From Micropterix aruncella (taxonomy: Eukaryota > Arthropoda > Insecta > Lepidoptera > Micropterigidae), in assembly GCA_944548615.1 (NCBI GenBank), contig OX155955.1, positions 4,670,517 to 4,734,516 of the forward strand: 64,000 nucleotides of DNA, read 5' to 3'. Under the pieces are notes generated by a model. The model was not told the DNA's origin. It searched no databases and saw only the letters and a list, made by a program, of their open reading frames with translations. The translations under genes were made by a program, and so were the position numbers. Shown one piece after another: positions 63,255 to 64,000 of the stretch. The first letter of the stretch is position 1; every line of letters begins with the position of its first letter.

Positions 63255-63950
63255 CCAATGACTAAACGTAAATACAGGTTATGCAGCTCCAATAGCAGGG
63301 AAAGCTGCTTGAGGCTCCTGGTGATAAAAGTTAGGTCATCGACAAAAGTGAGGCCCGACGAGATGTACTGGCCGTCTGTTTTGAAACGGTAACCCACTTC
63401 TTGTCGAACCGGGTCAGGCTTTCCAGCAGGATATTAAAAACGATATTACAAACCGTCGGAGAAAGGCAACAGCCCTGAAATCGTCCAATTGAATATGATA
63501 GAGCGGGTAGTCCATTCTTGTGTTTTGACATGGAACATCAGACAGTTGTAGTAGGAGGTTACAATGTCATGCACCACAGGTGGGGAGTTGCACCAACAGA
63601 GAGGAGACTGTCGGACTGACCCAAAGGCGGTCTCTAGGTCGAGCCAGCATACGTTGATTTAGCGTTCGTGCTGTCTCGCATCTTTGATGGCAGCAGCCAG
63701 GAGAGAATGTGCACAAGACAGCCTGAGACGCCACACATGAAGCCTTTTTGTACTGACACTCCAAGGTACTCATTCCGGTGCATAAATTCTCTCATCCTCC
63801 TGTGGACTATGCCAAAGAAGATTTTAGCCACAGTATCTGTCAAAGTAATGGGCCGAGCATCCTTTGGTCTGGTGCAAACTGGGACCTTCGGAATAACGAT
63901 GACAGTCATTTGGCCAAAGTTCTGTTTTAAGTCCGAGAATAATAACCGTA
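63255..63950 (-). mobile_element. RT fragment of an RLE-type non-LTR retrotransposon
   Basis: The minus strand reads TVIVIPKVPVCTRPKDARPI, TLTDTVAKIFFGIVHRRMRE and VQKGFMCGVSGCLVHIL, then LDLETAFGSVRQ, and near 63340 LTFVDDLTF. The LVDDL-like catalytic box and the QKGF..GV.GC motif are typical of R2/NeSL/Hero-like RTs. It may be the RT part of the family whose endonuclease pieces lie elsewhere in the window. Several frame breaks show it is dead. Confidence 0.6.
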
Positions 63951-64000
63951 CTTTGAATTACATCAATATTAGATAATTAAATGAATACTTTAAATTACAT

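Overview
The window is eukaryotic. It is AT-rich and transposon-rich, its genes are split by GT-AG introns, and it is very probably from an insect. The evidence is an insect-type large EGF/GCC2-GCC3 membrane protein, piggyBac, mariner, hAT, Penelope and several LINE clades, and many short TTAA-bounded elements. The repeat style fits Lepidoptera, but I cannot fix the order from sequence alone. I saw no tRNA, rRNA or CRISPR.

Four host genes can be built exon by exon with consistent splice phase. (1) On + (853-17259) lies the 3' part of a large single-pass membrane protein: GCC2/GCC3 (ephrin-receptor-like) cysteine repeats, two EGF modules, a transmembrane helix and a conserved tail. (2) On - (27862-18143), convergent with it, is a complete phosphoserine aminotransferase in 7 exons (363 aa). 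(3) On - (38753-32770), just upstream, is a second complete phosphoserine aminotransferase-like gene in 5 exons (368 aa). It is diverged, has changes at cofactor- and substrate-pocket positions, and has a rearranged intron set. (4) On + (44581-62193, running off the window) are the first five exons of methylthioribose-1-phosphate isomerase (methionine salvage), with introns of 6.0 and 10.3 kb stuffed with repeats. An intact 149-codon ORF of unknown function (55700-56149) sits in the second large intron.

The rest is mobile DNA, often nested. A complete piggyBac element (7634-10322) has an intact catalytic core, but its cysteine-rich C-terminal domain lies in another frame; it sits inside an old LINE fragment. 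At least four other TTAA-bounded families occur, one of them a deletion derivative that keeps what looks like a transposase N-terminus (62380-62980). A Penelope-like element (39983-43010) with 14-bp target duplications carries RT and GIY-YIG domains interrupted by a single stop codon. A non-LTR family with a restriction-like endonuclease is scattered as at least six pieces, one split by a younger LINE with an 8-bp target duplication. A solo LTR (53537-54144), two hAT-type MITEs inserted into an older copy of themselves (45022-46193), and several near-perfect short-loop palindromes complete the picture.

The strongest points for follow-up are the second aminotransferase, the single-stop Penelope element, the piggyBac frame break before its zinc domain, and the intronic 149-codon ORF.
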